From Vibrio gigantis (GTDB lineage Bacteria; Pseudomonadota; Gammaproteobacteria; Enterobacterales; Vibrionaceae), in contig NZ_AP025492.1 in NCBI RefSeq assembly GCF_024347515.1, forward strand, positions 2,666,001 through 2,730,000: DNA of 64,000 nucleotides, written 5' to 3'. The notes beneath the pieces were generated by a model. That model was given only the letters and a program-made list of their open reading frames with translations. It did no database searches and was not told the origin of the DNA. Numbering within the stretch: the stretch's first letter is position 1; each line of letters starts with the position of its first letter. The translations under genes were made by a program, and so were the position numbers. Positions 31,554 through 40,862 of this stretch are shown piece after piece.

Positions 31554-32063
31554 ATGGGTCTGTTTGACAAACTGAAAAAGCTTGTATCTGATGACAGCGC
31601 TGATGCTGGTGCAATCGAAATCATCGCACCTCTTTCTGGTGAAATCGTAAACATCGAAGACGTGCCAGATGTAGTTTTCGCTGAAAAAATCGTTGGTGAC
31701 GGCATCGCGATCAAACCAGCTGGCGACAAAATGGTAGCTCCAGTTAACGGTACTATCGGTAAGATCTTCGAAACTAACCACGCATTCTCTATCGAGTCTG
31801 ACGACGGTGTTGAGCTTTTCGTTCACTTCGGTATCGATACTGTTGAACTTAAAGGCGAAGGCTTTACTCGTGTAGCTGAAGAAGGTCAATCTGTTAAAGC
31901 TGGTGACACTATCATCACTTTCGACCTAGCGCTTCTAGAAGAAAAAGCAAAATCTACGCTTACTCCAGTTGTTATCTCTAACATGGACGAAATCAAAGAG
32001 CTGAACAAGCTTTCTGGTTCTGTAACTGTTGGCGAAACTCCAGTTCTTAAAGTAACTAAGTAA
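31554..32063 (+). CDS. crr: PTS glucose-specific EIIA
   Basis: EIIA-Glc passes phosphate to the glucose EIICB and is the central signal of carbon catabolite control (adenylate cyclase activation, inducer exclusion). It is 169 residues, the same as E. coli Crr. His91, the phosphorylated residue, lies in [14 protein letters not shown], and His76 in NHAFSIES. The amphipathic N-terminus [13 protein letters not shown] is also conserved. AGGAG lies 9 bases upstream. It ends the ptsHI-crr operon. Confidence 0.98.
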   Translation: MGLFDKLKKLVSDDSADAGAIEIIAPLSGEIVNIEDVPDVVFAEKIVGDGIAIKPAGDKMVAPVNGTIGKIFETNHAFSIESDDGVELFVHFGIDTVELKGEGFTRVAEEGQSVKAGDTIITFDLALLEEKAKSTLTPVVISNMDEIKELNKLSGSVTVGETPVLKVTK

Positions 32064-32086
32064 TCTCGATTACTTATCTACTTTAA

Positions 32087-32118
32087 TTAAAACGCTACCT
32101 AAGGGTGGCGTTTTTTGT
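32087..32118 (+). terminator. Terminator after crr
   Basis: AAAACGCTACC-TAA-GGGTGGCGTTTTTT hairpin with T tail, 25 bases after crr; one mismatch in the stem. Confidence 0.9.
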
Positions 32119-32320
32119 GCCTGCTATATTTGTTTTAATGCCTCAGATAGCATTACTGACTATCACACCGAAACCCTTCTCCAAGCTCCCTAAACCAATC
32201 ATAACCACACTGACCGTTTGTACCCTATATCCCGACCTAGTTTCTTATTAAACGCTGTTATTCACGATTCAAGGCATTTCGCCTATACATTAAATTGCGC
32301 CTGTAGTTTTTAACAAGCAG

Positions 32321-32494
32321 GAGATCTCTGATATCTCGCTCTACTCGGTTCTGGAATGACGATAAAATATTTGGTCTAACTGAGTCGTTACTTACTCTAA
32401 CCTTTTGTACTGCTACTAAAGACATAATGGGAGCATCATCCTCCGATTCCCGTCATTCCCTACAGTGAGGAACGAACGTGATAGGGAATCTCGC
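32321..32494. repeat. Inverted pair of REP-like units
   Basis: GGAATGACG (32353-32361) and its complement CGTCATTCC (32451-32459) bound the inner ends, and GAGAT/ATCTC the outer ends. The right unit has its own small dyad ATTCCCTA/TAGGGAAT (32455-32462 with 32482-32489). The arrangement looks like the dispersed non-coding repeat units seen in vibrio intergenic DNA; I infer this from the pattern only. Confidence 0.5.
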
Positions 32495-32551
32495 TTTTCT
32501 CTATTTACCCACACAGGACTTTTCCAAATGTATCTTCGCTAAATAGTAGGC

Positions 32552-32579
32552 AATAAAAAACCCAGCCGAAGCTGGGTCT
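32552..32579 (-). terminator. Terminator after first flagellin gene
   Basis: ACCCAGC-TTCG-GCTGGGT with T run on the minus strand (UUCG tetraloop), about 100 bases after the flagellin stop. Confidence 0.88.
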
Positions 32580-32676
32580 GTTTAGCGCTCATCTCTCACC
32601 ACGAGCTAATTTGTGGAAGCCTAACGTTAACGCTTTTGCTCAACAACGCTTTTAGTCAACGTGGCCTTTCAATCGA

Positions 32677-33810
32677 TTAACCTAGTAGGCTAAGTGCCGA
32701 GTTCGGTGCTTGCTTCGCTTGAGCAAGAATCGAGCTTGAAGCTTGAGAAAGGATCTGAGACTTAGTCATCTGAGTCGTTTCTTTCGCGAAGTCGGTATCT
32801 TTAATACGGCTCTTAGATGCGTTAACGTTCTCGTTAATGTTGTCTAAGTTGCTGATAGCGTGGTCGAAACGGTTTTGGAAAGCACCCAGCTCAGCACGGT
32901 GGCTGTCTACATACTTAAGCGCCGCATCGATAATTGCTACAGATTCTTGTGCGCCGCCAACAGACGTTACGTCGATTGTATCAACCGTTACTTCTTTACC
33001 CGCTTGCATGCCTAGTTCACCTGCAAGTGAACCAGAAAAATCAACACTACCTTCAACCTTGTTATTACCAGCAAACATTTGTAGCTTGCCGTCTTCAGTA
33101 ACAGATGCTTTAACAGAATCTTGTTGACCGTTGATGTAAGTCGCTAGCTCTTCGATGTCGTCACCCGCTTTTGCGTTGATATCGATTTCTTGTGCTTGAC
33201 CAAAGTTGTCAGTGAACGACAGTTTTAGGTCGTTAGAGCCCGCTTGAACGTTCCAGTCTTTATCTTTCGCGTTTTCAGTTTGGTAGCTCTTACCACCCAT
33301 CTGAGCGTTATCAGAGCGCATGTCTTTCAGTTGAAGCATTACCGCTTCACCGTTATCCGCACCAATTTGGAATGATTTAGTACCGTGAGTACCGTTAAGC
33401 AGCTTGTTGCCACCAAATGACGTGGTTTCCGCGATACGGTTTAGTTCGTCGTTCAGTGCTGTTACTTCTTCTTGAATCGCTACACGCTCAGATTTTGAGT
33501 TTGAGCCGTTTGAAGATTGTAGAGACAAATCACGCATACGTTGCAGGATGTTGGTTGTCTCGTTCATTGCACCTTCAGCAGTTTGTGCAATAGAGATACC
33601 GTCGTTCGCGTTACGGACAGCAACATCAAGGCCGCGGCTCTGAACGTTCAAACGGTTAGAGATTTGTAGGCCCGCAGCGTCATCTTTTGCGCTGTTGATT
33701 TTAGAACCTGAAGCTAGACGCTCCATTGATGTTTGTTGTGCGCTGTTTGCGTTGTTTAGGTAACGTTGCGCTGTCATCGCTGAAACGTTTGTATTTACAT
33801 TCACTGCCAT
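32677..33810 (-). CDS. Flagellin, polar flagellum (first)
   Basis: This is a structural subunit of the sheathed polar flagellum filament. From the chosen ATG (33808-33810) it has 377 residues. The conserved N-terminal D0/D1 helices ([18 protein letters not shown] to [20 protein letters not shown]) and the C-terminal D1/D0 helices ([20 protein letters not shown] to ALSLLG) are present, with a short central domain. GGAGAAATCACC before this ATG decides the start; a longer frame to 33867 lacks any ribosome site. In other vibrios a flaC/flaD group occurs near ptsHI, so it may belong there, but I do not assign a letter. Confidence 0.96.
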   Translation of the reverse strand: MAVNVNTNVSAMTAQRYLNNANSAQQTSMERLASGSKINSAKDDAAGLQISNRLNVQSRGLDVAVRNANDGISIAQTAEGAMNETTNILQRMRDLSLQSSNGSNSKSERVAIQEEVTALNDELNRIAETTSFGGNKLLNGTHGTKSFQIGADNGEAVMLQLKDMRSDNAQMGGKSYQTENAKDKDWNVQAGSNDLKLSFTDNFGQAQEIDINAKAGDDIEELATYINGQQDSVKASVTEDGKLQMFAGNNKVEGSVDFSGSLAGELGMQAGKEVTVDTIDVTSVGGAQESVAIIDAALKYVDSHRAELGAFQNRFDHAISNLDNINENVNASKSRIKDTDFAKETTQMTKSQILSQASSSILAQAKQAPNSALSLLG

Positions 33811-33891
33811 GGTGATTTCTCCAATTGATTTTCCGGTATAGCGGTTTCCGACGTCTCGGAAAACCAAGTAGTTCTCTCAAAGTTACTTTTA

Positions 33892-33918
33892 ATAACGGCG
33901 TGATTGGCAAAACCTTTA
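33892..33918 (-). promoter_or_regulatory. Sigma-28 promoter, first flagellin
   Basis: On the minus strand TAAAGGTT (33911-33918), 11 bases, GCCGTTAT (33892-33899), against the FliA consensus TAAAGTTT-N11-GCCGATAA. The resulting leader would contain the hairpin TTTCCGA/TCGGAAA at 33845-33862. Confidence 0.75.
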
Positions 33919-34105
33919 GGAAAAAAACAACAAAATTAAAGAAATAGCGATAAAGGAGAAGAAAGCGTGACTGGCAGTAAAATTATCAAAAAAAGATGAG
34001 AAAAACGCTAAAGTTGTCGAGAAGTCAGTCGAGCGAAGTTTGGGTTTTAATTAACCAAATGGACTGATTAAGCTAAAATACCTTTATAAGATTTGAGATG
34101 ATTTA

Positions 34106-35239
34106 TTAGCCCAATAAGGTTAAGGCAAGGTTTGGCGCCTGCTTTGCCTGAGCCAGTATTGTGGTACTCACTTGCTGCAGTATTTGTTGTTTAAGCATTT
34201 GAGTAGTTTCTTTGGCGTAATCGGTATCTTTAATTCTGCTGTTTGATGTCGCCAAGTTCTCATGAACATTTTCGAGGTTATTAATCGCATGATCAAAACG
34301 GTTTTGCATTGCTCCTAATTCAGAACGATGACTATCCACGTACTTCATAGCGGTATCTAAAATAGAAACAGCACGCTGCGCCCCCCCCACATCGGTCACA
34401 TTAATATCATCGACTGATTCGTAATAGCCCGCTGACATCGAAAGCTCACTGGCTAAAGAACCAGAGAAAGAGATCGTGCCCGAGGTATCATCACCAGACA
34501 TGTAGATCTGAAGCTGCCCATCATCATTAACCGAAGCCGAGACAAGATCCGTTTGACCATTGATGTAGGTCGCCAACTCTTCAATGTCGTCGCCAACTTT
34601 CGCATTAATGGTGATGTCTTGTGGCTGTCCAAAACGATCGGTAAACGACATCGTCATATCATTCTGGTTGGATTTTACTTCCCACGAGTCACTTGCCATG
34701 CCATTGGCGACATAACTAAAGCCCCCCATGTTGATGTCATCCGTACGCATGCTTTTTAAGCCTATCTGAACCGCTTCACCAGAACTGCCACCAATTTGAA
34801 ATGACGTACTACCAAAGCTACCGTTAAGGAGCTTTTTACCACCGAATGAAGTGGTTTCTGCAATGCGATTCAACTCATCATTTAAGGCTGTCACTTCTTC
34901 TTGAATAGCGATTCGTTCTGATGAACTATTCGAGCCATTACTTGCTTGCAATGACAAGTCACGCATGCGCTGCATGATATTAGTGGTTTCATTCATCGCT
35001 CCTTCTGCAGTCTGCATAATGGAGATACCGTCGTTAGCATTTCGAACAGCAACATCAATGCCACTCATCTGTGCTTCTATTCGATTTGAGATCTGTAAGC
35101 CAGCAGCGTCGTCCTTTGCACTATTAATACGGCTCCCTGAAGCCAAGCGCTCCAAAGATTGGTTCAGCATGTTATTTGCATTAGAGAGATTTCTCTGAGC
35201 CACCAGCGCTGAGACATTCGTATTAACAGTTATAGCCAT
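34106..35239 (-). CDS. Flagellin, polar flagellum (second)
   Basis: This is a second 377-residue flagellin, clearly paralogous to the first: [20 protein letters not shown] at the start, the same [14 protein letters not shown] and [15 protein letters not shown] at the end. Differences concentrate in the central, surface-exposed domain. A GAAGG site precedes the ATG. The 295-base gap between the two genes shows that each is separately transcribed. Multiple flagellin genes are normal in vibrios. Confidence 0.96.
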   Translation of the reverse strand: MAITVNTNVSALVAQRNLSNANNMLNQSLERLASGSRINSAKDDAAGLQISNRIEAQMSGIDVAVRNANDGISIMQTAEGAMNETTNIMQRMRDLSLQASNGSNSSSERIAIQEEVTALNDELNRIAETTSFGGKKLLNGSFGSTSFQIGGSSGEAVQIGLKSMRTDDINMGGFSYVANGMASDSWEVKSNQNDMTMSFTDRFGQPQDITINAKVGDDIEELATYINGQTDLVSASVNDDGQLQIYMSGDDTSGTISFSGSLASELSMSAGYYESVDDINVTDVGGAQRAVSILDTAMKYVDSHRSELGAMQNRFDHAINNLENVHENLATSNSRIKDTDYAKETTQMLKQQILQQVSTTILAQAKQAPNLALTLLG

Positions 35240-35284
35240 TGACCTTCACTTACAAAAAGATGAATAAAACTCACGATTGCTCTT

Positions 35285-35311
35285 ATATCGACCAGTTCAT
35301 ATAAAGCTTTA
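35285..35311 (-). promoter_or_regulatory. Sigma-28 promoter, second flagellin
   Basis: TAAAGCTT (35304-35311), 11 bases, GTCGATAT (35285-35292) on the minus strand, close to the FliA consensus and identical in spacing to the other flagellin promoter. Confidence 0.75.
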
Positions 35312-35312
35312 A

Positions 35313-35341
35313 TAAAAAAGGAGCCCTGAGGCTCCCTTTCT
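35313..35341 (-). terminator. Terminator after DyP peroxidase gene
   Basis: AAAGGGAGCC-TCAG-GGCTCCTTTTTT on the minus strand. It ends one or two bases before the -35 element of the flagellin promoter. Confidence 0.88.
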
Positions 35342-35360
35342 TTACTAAAGACGAGGTCAT

Positions 35361-36284
35361 TTACTTAATCGTTAATGCACTCAACATATCTGTTGAAGGG
35401 GCAAAGTAGTAAGCGCCTGTCACTGCTTTGGTAAAGCGAAGTAGTTGGTCCGTTTTTCCATCTGTTACACCGTACATGCTCTCTAACATCGCATCAAAGT
35501 TATGGCGAACGTTACAGTAAGCAATGAACAGTAGACCATGGTCGCCCGTTGCTGTGCCGTAAGGTAGGCTGTGACGAACGATCTTAAGGCCTTTGCCTTC
35601 TTCTTTGATATCCACACGACCAACGTGAGACGCCGCGGGAACATCATCTAGCTCGATAGAGTCTGACTTAGTACGGCCAACCACTTTCTCTTGTGCCGAT
35701 ACGTTTAATCGGTTCCAAGCAGGTAGATTATGCACAAAGCGTTGCACCATCACGTAGCTACCACCCGCAAATTCACCCTCAGGCACAATTGCTACTTCCG
35801 CGCGTTGTGCGTCTTTCGGATTTTCTGTGCCATCAACGAAATCAGTCATGTCACGTGAGTCTAAGAAGCGGTAACCGTAAGTTTCATCCACTACTTCAAC
35901 GTCCGCTGCTACTTCAGATAGCAATTTACGTAGGATGAAGAAGTGCAGGTCATGTCGGTTTGAATGACAGTGAATCAACACATCAGCAGGCGTGCTCGGT
36001 GCCTTAATATCGCCTTCGCCAAGCTCAGGGAAATCAATCAAATCTGTAGGAGCCGCTTGCTCGACCTTGTCCCAAAAAGCCTTCGAAAACGCAACCGACA
36101 CCGTTAGGTTCGCATCAGGTTGAGTTTGGTTTAGCTCGTCGATTAACGCCGGAAGCTTTTGAATTTCCGCTAGTACATTAGCAGTGTTAGCGCTCACTTT
36201 AAGTTGTACATAAAGAGCGAAAGGCCCAGCTTCAGGCAAAATAGCACTTTGAACATTAGGCTGCTCATTTGAAACATTAAGCAT
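35361..36284 (-). CDS. yfeX: DyP-type haem peroxidase (YfeX-like)
   Basis: This 307-residue dye-decolourising peroxidase family protein binds haem. The hallmark motif DGTENPKDA begins at residue 151, with the distal Asp. A candidate proximal haem ligand is His220 in AASHVGR, and RxxxxG-type segments follow (SLPYGTATGDHGLLFIAYC). E. coli YfeX is a cytoplasmic homologue without a settled physiological role. The YfeZ-like gene lies 65 bases upstream on the same strand, mirroring the E. coli yfeX-yfeZ neighbourhood. Confidence 0.94.
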   Translation of the reverse strand: MLNVSNEQPNVQSAILPEAGPFALYVQLKVSANTANVLAEIQKLPALIDELNQTQPDANLTVSVAFSKAFWDKVEQAAPTDLIDFPELGEGDIKAPSTPADVLIHCHSNRHDLHFFILRKLLSEVAADVEVVDETYGYRFLDSRDMTDFVDGTENPKDAQRAEVAIVPEGEFAGGSYVMVQRFVHNLPAWNRLNVSAQEKVVGRTKSDSIELDDVPAASHVGRVDIKEEGKGLKIVRHSLPYGTATGDHGLLFIAYCNVRHNFDAMLESMYGVTDGKTDQLLRFTKAVTGAYYFAPSTDMLSALTIK

Positions 36285-36349
36285 AGATTATTCCTTCCAG
36301 TTTTAGCTTCTAAGTATAATTGTGAATGGGACAAATGTTTTGATGAGAA

Positions 36350-36826
36350 TCAGTCTTCGTGCTCAACCACTTTAAAGCAATCCCGTGCTGCGTGACTATT
36401 GGTTAGATAAAGTGCTAACCACAGCAGCAACAATAGAGTAAGACCATTTGACCAACGGAACCAACCGTTATCCAAATAGATTAAATAAATCGTATGGGAG
36501 CTCTGTGCCAAGATAGCCATCATGGTCACCCAGCGCCCCCATGACACAACTTTGTTAAGACGCTTTCTATCTGGAGATCTTAGCCCAAATAACCACATGA
36601 GTAGCAAGCTCGGAACACTCAACGCAATTCCAACATAAAACATCTGATGGTCTGGGTAGACTATCTCAAGGATATCAGTTCCCGATTCTCGGCTTGCGCC
36701 CGCAACAATGAAAACGACGAGTGCTTTCGCGAGAAACAGCCAGCCTAACCAGAGCAAGATTGGGGCTTTCAAAAAGCCGTGCTTGTCGTATTGTTCTATG
36801 GAGTACCGCACAAATCTCACTTTCAC
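36350..36826 (-). CDS. DUF2919 membrane protein (YfeZ-like)
   Basis: This is a 158-residue protein with about four hydrophobic helices, including LLWLGWLFLAKALVVFIVAGA near the N-terminus and NGLTLLLLLWLALYLTNS near the C-terminus. It opens with YDKHGFLKAPILLWLG, the typical start of the DUF2919 family. The function is unknown. It is upstream of the DyP gene and probably co-transcribed. Confidence 0.82.
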   Translation of the reverse strand: MKVRFVRYSIEQYDKHGFLKAPILLWLGWLFLAKALVVFIVAGASRESGTDILEIVYPDHQMFYVGIALSVPSLLLMWLFGLRSPDRKRLNKVVSWGRWVTMMAILAQSSHTIYLIYLDNGWFRWSNGLTLLLLLWLALYLTNSHAARDCFKVVEHED

Positions 36827-36920
36827 TTATTTTCAAACCAACACTTTAACGCAAATCATTCATACTTAACTAGCTTTGCGTTATCTTAGTAGCCAATCCG
36901 TTTTAATTATCGAACTCAGT

Positions 36921-37265
36921 ATGAAAAAGAAAACTAATACGCCGTCTGTTGAATCTCAACAAGAAGCACTGAAGATAGCCAAAGCGACGCAAAAGCCAGC
37001 TCAAACCAAAGAACAAACTAAACTGATTGCTCAGGGTATTGAGAAAGGCATCGCACTGTATAAAAAACAGCAAAAAGAGCGCAGCCGCCAAGCCGATAAA
37101 GCGAAGAAGCGCGTACAGAAAGAAAGACAGAATCAACAAGCTAACCAAAACCAAGAAGACACGATCGAAACAAGTGTTGAAACGCCATCAAATCACGCCA
37201 ATAAACTGCCGTGGTTACTACTGATTGCAAGCTGGGTAGGCTTCGCGATTTATTTGATGCAATAG
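36921..37265 (+). CDS. DUF2956 protein with C-terminal membrane anchor
   Basis: This 114-residue protein has a very basic, glutamine/lysine-rich helical body (about 10-80, QQEALKIAKATQKPAQTKEQT and KKQQKERSRQADKAKKRVQKE). One C-terminal membrane helix (about 94-112, LPWLLLIASWVGFAIYLM) follows. The pattern fits DUF2956. I used the ATG at 36921 since the 15-codon extension upstream has no conserved character. The function is unknown. Confidence 0.8.
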   Translation: MKKKTNTPSVESQQEALKIAKATQKPAQTKEQTKLIAQGIEKGIALYKKQQKERSRQADKAKKRVQKERQNQQANQNQEDTIETSVETPSNHANKLPWLLLIASWVGFAIYLMQ

Positions 37266-37277
37266 CAAGGTAAACGT

Positions 37278-37610
37278 ATGAAAAAGGAATTAGTCGCTTT
37301 GGTAATGAGTGGCATGTTACTCGGGTGTACAACGCCCACATCAACGCCTCATAGTAAAGCGGACAAAGTACAAATGGACTACCACGGCCTGATTAACATC
37401 GAGCAGTGTGAATATAAAGGGGAAGTCACCGGCAGCGAAGGGCACTGGTACAGCTACTTGTTCTTTCCAAATGACACCCTGATTCAAGGGGCGATGAATG
37501 AACTTAAGTCGAACACCATTGAGCTAGGCGCAGACACCGTCATCTTTACCCTACCCCAAGATTTCAGCACTTCCGTGACCATGCTAGGCACAGCCTACCT
37601 CTGTAAGTAG
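37278..37610 (+). CDS. DUF4156-like lipoprotein
   Basis: This is a 110-residue lipoprotein, with lipobox LLGC (Cys17). The mature domain contains CEYKGEVTGSEGHWYSYLF, a G-A-x-N-x-L-K segment (GAMNELKSNTIELGADTV) and a final YLCK. That is typical of the DUF4156 family, small lipoproteins of unknown role. It starts 12 bases after the DUF2956 gene, so the two probably share a transcript. Confidence 0.82.
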   Translation: MKKELVALVMSGMLLGCTTPTSTPHSKADKVQMDYHGLINIEQCEYKGEVTGSEGHWYSYLFFPNDTLIQGAMNELKSNTIELGADTVIFTLPQDFSTSVTMLGTAYLCK

Positions 37611-37675
37611 ACAGAAACGTAATAAGATAGCTCACCGCTCAAATGAACAAGATGCTACCTTACCATTATCTACTG

Positions 37676-37706
37676 CAAAAAAAGAAAGCCAGCTTTCGCT
37701 GGCTTA
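37676..37706 (-). terminator. Terminator after HTH gene
   Basis: AAGCCAGC-GAAA-GCTGGCTT on the minus strand, then TCTTTTTTT. The arm overlaps the stop codon of the HTH gene by two bases. Confidence 0.85.
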
Positions 37707-37997
37707 TGCACTAAATCCAAGGCTTGTTGCTATATCGCCTTTACGCTGGATAACCCATTGACTGTCAAATGGCCCCCAGTCGGATAACTGGTAATAGCCA
37801 TCATTATGACGTCGCCCATCTTGAACAAACATAAGTTCGATACCGATCCCCGGTAACGCCTTGAGTACATCTTGAATAGTACGACGAGGCCACCCCGTTT
37901 TTTCGATGAGTTTAGGCACATTTGGCCTATCAAGGCTTTCCACTAACAATGCTAAATATAGCCGCCTTGCAAAAACAGGACTCAACTCCATTGACAC
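37704..37997 (-). CDS. Small winged-helix DNA-binding protein
   Basis: This 97-residue protein consists of one winged helix-turn-helix domain: RRLYLALLVESLDRPNVPKLIEKTGWPRRTIQDVLKALPGIGIELMFVQDGRRHNDGYYQL. The recognition helix is near GWPRRTIQDVLKAL. It ends in a short aromatic strand. AGGAGG lies 5 bases before the first ATG (37997), so the MSMEL start is used. Targets are unknown; it is divergent from the yffB-dapE unit. Confidence 0.8.
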   Translation of the reverse strand: MSMELSPVFARRLYLALLVESLDRPNVPKLIEKTGWPRRTIQDVLKALPGIGIELMFVQDGRRHNDGYYQLSDWGPFDSQWVIQRKGDIATSLGFSA

Positions 37998-38196
37998 CTC
38001 CTATATATGTGCAGCTCAATTATTTCTTTTTTCGCTGACAACATGTTGAGGCTGATCAATAAGTCTCCAATAGTGACATTTTCTTACCGTTTTTTTTCGC
38101 TCAATGAAATATTCCTCACTCTATTTTGTCTGAATTGCCGCTTCCTGATAGGATTCAACTCATAACAATGAAATAAAATCACTCAAAGGAAGAACA

Positions 38197-38544
38197 ATGA
38201 CTATCACTATGTTTGGTATCCCAAATTGCGACACCATTAAAAAAGCAAAGAAATGGCTCGAAGCTGAAGGTATCGAGTTCGAATTTCACGATTATCGCAA
38301 ACAAGGCATCACTGAAGAGTTAGTTGCAAGCTTCTGTTCAGAGCTTGGCTGGGAGCTTGTGCTAAACAAACGTGGTACAACTTATCGCCAACTTTCTCAA
38401 GAGCAAAAAGACACATTAACGGAAGAAAAAGCCGTCGCTCTACTTGTAGAACAACCAGCAATGATCAAACGCCCTATCTTGAAAGTCGATGGCAAGCTTC
38501 ATATTGGCTTCAAAGCTGATCAATACGCTGCTATTTTTGCGTAA
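38197..38544 (+). CDS. ArsC/Spx-family protein YffB
   Basis: This 115-residue thioredoxin-fold protein belongs to the arsenate reductase-like family. The single redox Cys11 is in FGIPNCDTIKKAKKW. The KRPILKVDGK motif is typical of YffB rather than of arsenate-reducing ArsC. In many gammaproteobacteria it precedes dapE, as here (98-base gap). It is probably a glutathione-dependent thiol protein, but its substrate is unknown. Confidence 0.9.
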   Translation: MTITMFGIPNCDTIKKAKKWLEAEGIEFEFHDYRKQGITEELVASFCSELGWELVLNKRGTTYRQLSQEQKDTLTEEKAVALLVEQPAMIKRPILKVDGKLHIGFKADQYAAIFA

Positions 38545-38641
38545 TCAGCGGTATTAGAGCAGATAATAGAGTGTTGAACTTCCCCCTGTTCAACACCTGA
38601 AATTAATGACTAGACGTTTTATTTAAACAAGGAATTCAAGG

Positions 38642-39778
38642 ATGACAGATAGCCCAACTTTGGCTCTGGCAAAAGACTTAATCAGCCGTCAATCGGTAAC
38701 ACCAGAAGATGCAGGCTGCCAAGACCTGATGATTGAACGCTTAAAAGCACTCGGCTTTGAAATCGAAGTGATGGTATTTGAGGATACGACGAACTTCTGG
38801 GCTCGCCGTGGTACTGAAGCGCCTCTGTTTGCTTTTGCTGGTCACACTGATGTGGTGCCTGCTGGCCCGATTGAGCAGTGGAACACTAAGCCATTCGAGC
38901 CGACTATCATAGACGGTTTCTTGCATGGCCGTGGCGCAGCAGACATGAAGGGCTCTCTGGCTTCAATGATTGTTGCAGTAGAGCAATTCATTGCCAAACA
39001 CCCAAACCACGCAGGCTCAATCGGTTTCCTGATCACTTCAGATGAAGAAGGCCCTTTTATCAACGGTACCGTACGTGTTGTTGAAGCACTGATGGCTCGT
39101 GGTGAGAACATCGACATGTGTATTGTTGGTGAACCATCGAGCACTGAATTCGTAGGCGATGTTGTGAAGAACGGCCGCCGTGGCTCTATCACAGGCGATC
39201 TAACGATTAAAGGCACACAAGGTCATGTTGCATACCCTCACCTAGCGAACAACCCAGTACACAGCTCTCTGCTTGCTATCAATGAGCTGGCAACGACCGA
39301 GTGGGACAAAGGTAATGATTACTTCCCACCAACCAGTTTCCAAATCCCAAATGTAAGTGCGGGCACTGGGGCTTCAAATGTAATTCCTGGTGAGTTTAAT
39401 GTTCAGTTTAACCTGCGTTTTAGTACTGAGTTAAGTAACGACATTATCGTTGAGCGAATCACAACGACGCTCGATAAGTACGACTTCGAATACGATCTTA
39501 AGTGGACATTCAATGGCGACCCGTTCTTAACAGACGCTGGCTCGTTACTTGATGCAATTGTTGATGCTGTCGGTGACGTGAATGATGTTAAACCTGCGCT
39601 GCTTACCACTGGTGGTACATCTGATGGTCGCTTTATTGCTCGCATGGGTGGACAAGTAGTTGAACTAGGCCCTGTGAACGCGACGATTCACAAGGTTAAC
39701 GAGTGCGTAAAAGTAGCCGATTTAGAAAAGCTAACTGACATGTACGAAAAAACATTAGTGAACCTGTTCGCTAAATAG
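38642..39778 (+). CDS. dapE: Succinyl-diaminopimelate desuccinylase
   Basis: DapE makes L,L-diaminopimelate in the succinylase branch of lysine and peptidoglycan synthesis. It is a binuclear zinc enzyme. Visible ligands and catalytic residues are His68 and Asp70 (AGHTDVVP), Asp101 ([10 protein letters not shown]) and Glu135/Glu136 (SDEEGP). The dimerisation domain is in the middle. At 378 residues it equals the family norm. It is 98 bases downstream of the yffB-like gene. Confidence 0.97.
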   Translation: MTDSPTLALAKDLISRQSVTPEDAGCQDLMIERLKALGFEIEVMVFEDTTNFWARRGTEAPLFAFAGHTDVVPAGPIEQWNTKPFEPTIIDGFLHGRGAADMKGSLASMIVAVEQFIAKHPNHAGSIGFLITSDEEGPFINGTVRVVEALMARGENIDMCIVGEPSSTEFVGDVVKNGRRGSITGDLTIKGTQGHVAYPHLANNPVHSSLLAINELATTEWDKGNDYFPPTSFQIPNVSAGTGASNVIPGEFNVQFNLRFSTELSNDIIVERITTTLDKYDFEYDLKWTFNGDPFLTDAGSLLDAIVDAVGDVNDVKPALLTTGGTSDGRFIARMGGQVVELGPVNATIHKVNECVKVADLEKLTDMYEKTLVNLFAK

Positions 39779-39823
39779 TTTTTTATCAGCGATTCATAGC
39801 ATCTGACTATTGAGAGACACGTT

Positions 39824-40498
39824 ATGACACCAGAGCAGCTAACCGGACAATCAGATTCTCACCTGGAACCTAACCTCATTGGTAGCAAAACCTTCTTGGT
39901 TCACAGTGGGGTCAAAGATGACCTAAACAATTTGATTGAAGCTGCTCAACTCGCTGGTTTCAAAATGGAGATTGCCAGTGGCTTTCGCGACTACGAAAGG
40001 CAATCTCTGATTTGGAACCGTAAGTTTTCTGGCGAAGCTCCGATATTAGATTCAGAAAGCCAACCTCTTGATGCTTCCACACTGACTGAACATCAAAAGC
40101 TATCGGCTATCCTGAGATGGTCTGCACTTCCCGGTGCGAGTCGTCACCATTGGGGCTGTGACTTCGATGTCTTTGCTCGTAACCACTTACCTGAAGGCAC
40201 ACAGCTGCAATTAGAACCATGGGAATACCTCACTGGCCACCAGCAAGCGTTTTACCAATGGCTATCGGTTCATGCTGCACAATTTGGGTTCTTCTTTCCT
40301 TACAGCCAAGACTTGGGTGGTGTAGCGATAGAACCTTGGCATATTAGCCATCGTAACGTTTCGGAGTCGTGTTTATCACAGTTATCTCCCACTTTACTTG
40401 GCAAGCAACTCCAATCTAAGCCAATATTAGGGTATGAGATTATTATGGAGCAGCTAGACGAGATCTATGCGCGCTTCGTAGCGAACATCAGCCATTAG
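39824..40498 (+). CDS. M15 (VanY-type) D-Ala-D-Ala carboxypeptidase
   Basis: This 224-residue zinc peptidase of the VanY/DacB group acts on D-Ala-D-Ala peptide ends of peptidoglycan. The SxHxxGxxxD zinc motif is Ser106-His108-Gly111-Asp115 (SRHHWGCDFD), and the second motif ExxH lies in IEPWHISHR. There is no obvious signal peptide, so it may be cytoplasmic or exported by another route. It follows dapE by 45 bases and is followed by DUF2897 after 8 bases; an operon is likely. Confidence 0.88.
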   Translation: MTPEQLTGQSDSHLEPNLIGSKTFLVHSGVKDDLNNLIEAAQLAGFKMEIASGFRDYERQSLIWNRKFSGEAPILDSESQPLDASTLTEHQKLSAILRWSALPGASRHHWGCDFDVFARNHLPEGTQLQLEPWEYLTGHQQAFYQWLSVHAAQFGFFFPYSQDLGGVAIEPWHISHRNVSESCLSQLSPTLLGKQLQSKPILGYEIIMEQLDEIYARFVANISH

Positions 40499-40506
40499 GA
40501 GCGCTT

Positions 40507-40716
40507 ATGTTAGAGTGGCTTACAAACCCTTGGGTTATCATCATCATCGTGGTCAGCGTAGTGGTGGGTAACATCGCAGCTCTTAAACAGACCGCTAATA
40601 TGGATCTGACAGGTCGTGGTAAAACAGAGCGAGACTTAGATAAGCTCAATAGCTTGGATAAGCAGAATCAAGAGAAAGCTCAAAAGGAAGAATCTAAAGA
40701 CAACAAAGACGTTTAA
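40507..40716 (+). CDS. DUF2897 small membrane protein
   Basis: This 69-residue protein has one N-terminal membrane helix (about 4-26, WLTNPWVIIIIVVSVVVGNIA) and a highly charged Lys/Glu/Asn tail, the DUF2897 pattern. The gene starts 8 bases after the peptidase stop, with AGGAG before the ATG. The function is unknown. Confidence 0.85.
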   Translation: MLEWLTNPWVIIIIVVSVVVGNIAALKQTANMDLTGRGKTERDLDKLNSLDKQNQEKAQKEESKDNKDV

Positions 40717-40771
40717 CCTTTTTGCTTTGGTGAACTCGCCTGATTGATCAACAGATTACTGAAAACGAATA

Positions 40772-40804
40772 CAAAAAAGAGGACACAGTGTGTCCTCTTT
40801 TTTA
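40772..40804. terminator. Bidirectional terminator DUF2897/bamC
   Basis: AAAAGAGGACAC-AGTG-... with GTGTCCTCTTTTTT forms a 12-bp stem flanked by A and T runs, between convergent units. Confidence 0.92.
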
Positions 40805-40862
40805 TTGGCTTGAGCTAATCACAGAGCTGATTGTGTTCAGCTCTGAAACGGCTTAAGTACGA

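Larger units (their letters stand above)
32064..32676. other. Intergenic region crr to flagellin with repeats
   Basis: This is the longest gene-free stretch (613 bases). It contains the crr terminator, a pair of degenerate inverted repeat units (about 32321-32494) and the flagellin terminator. I see no ORF. Confidence 0.6.

Noticed and set aside
33811..33867. Longer flagellin start at 33867
   Set aside because: No ribosome site; the conserved flagellin start MAVNVNTN has GGAGAAATCACC just upstream.
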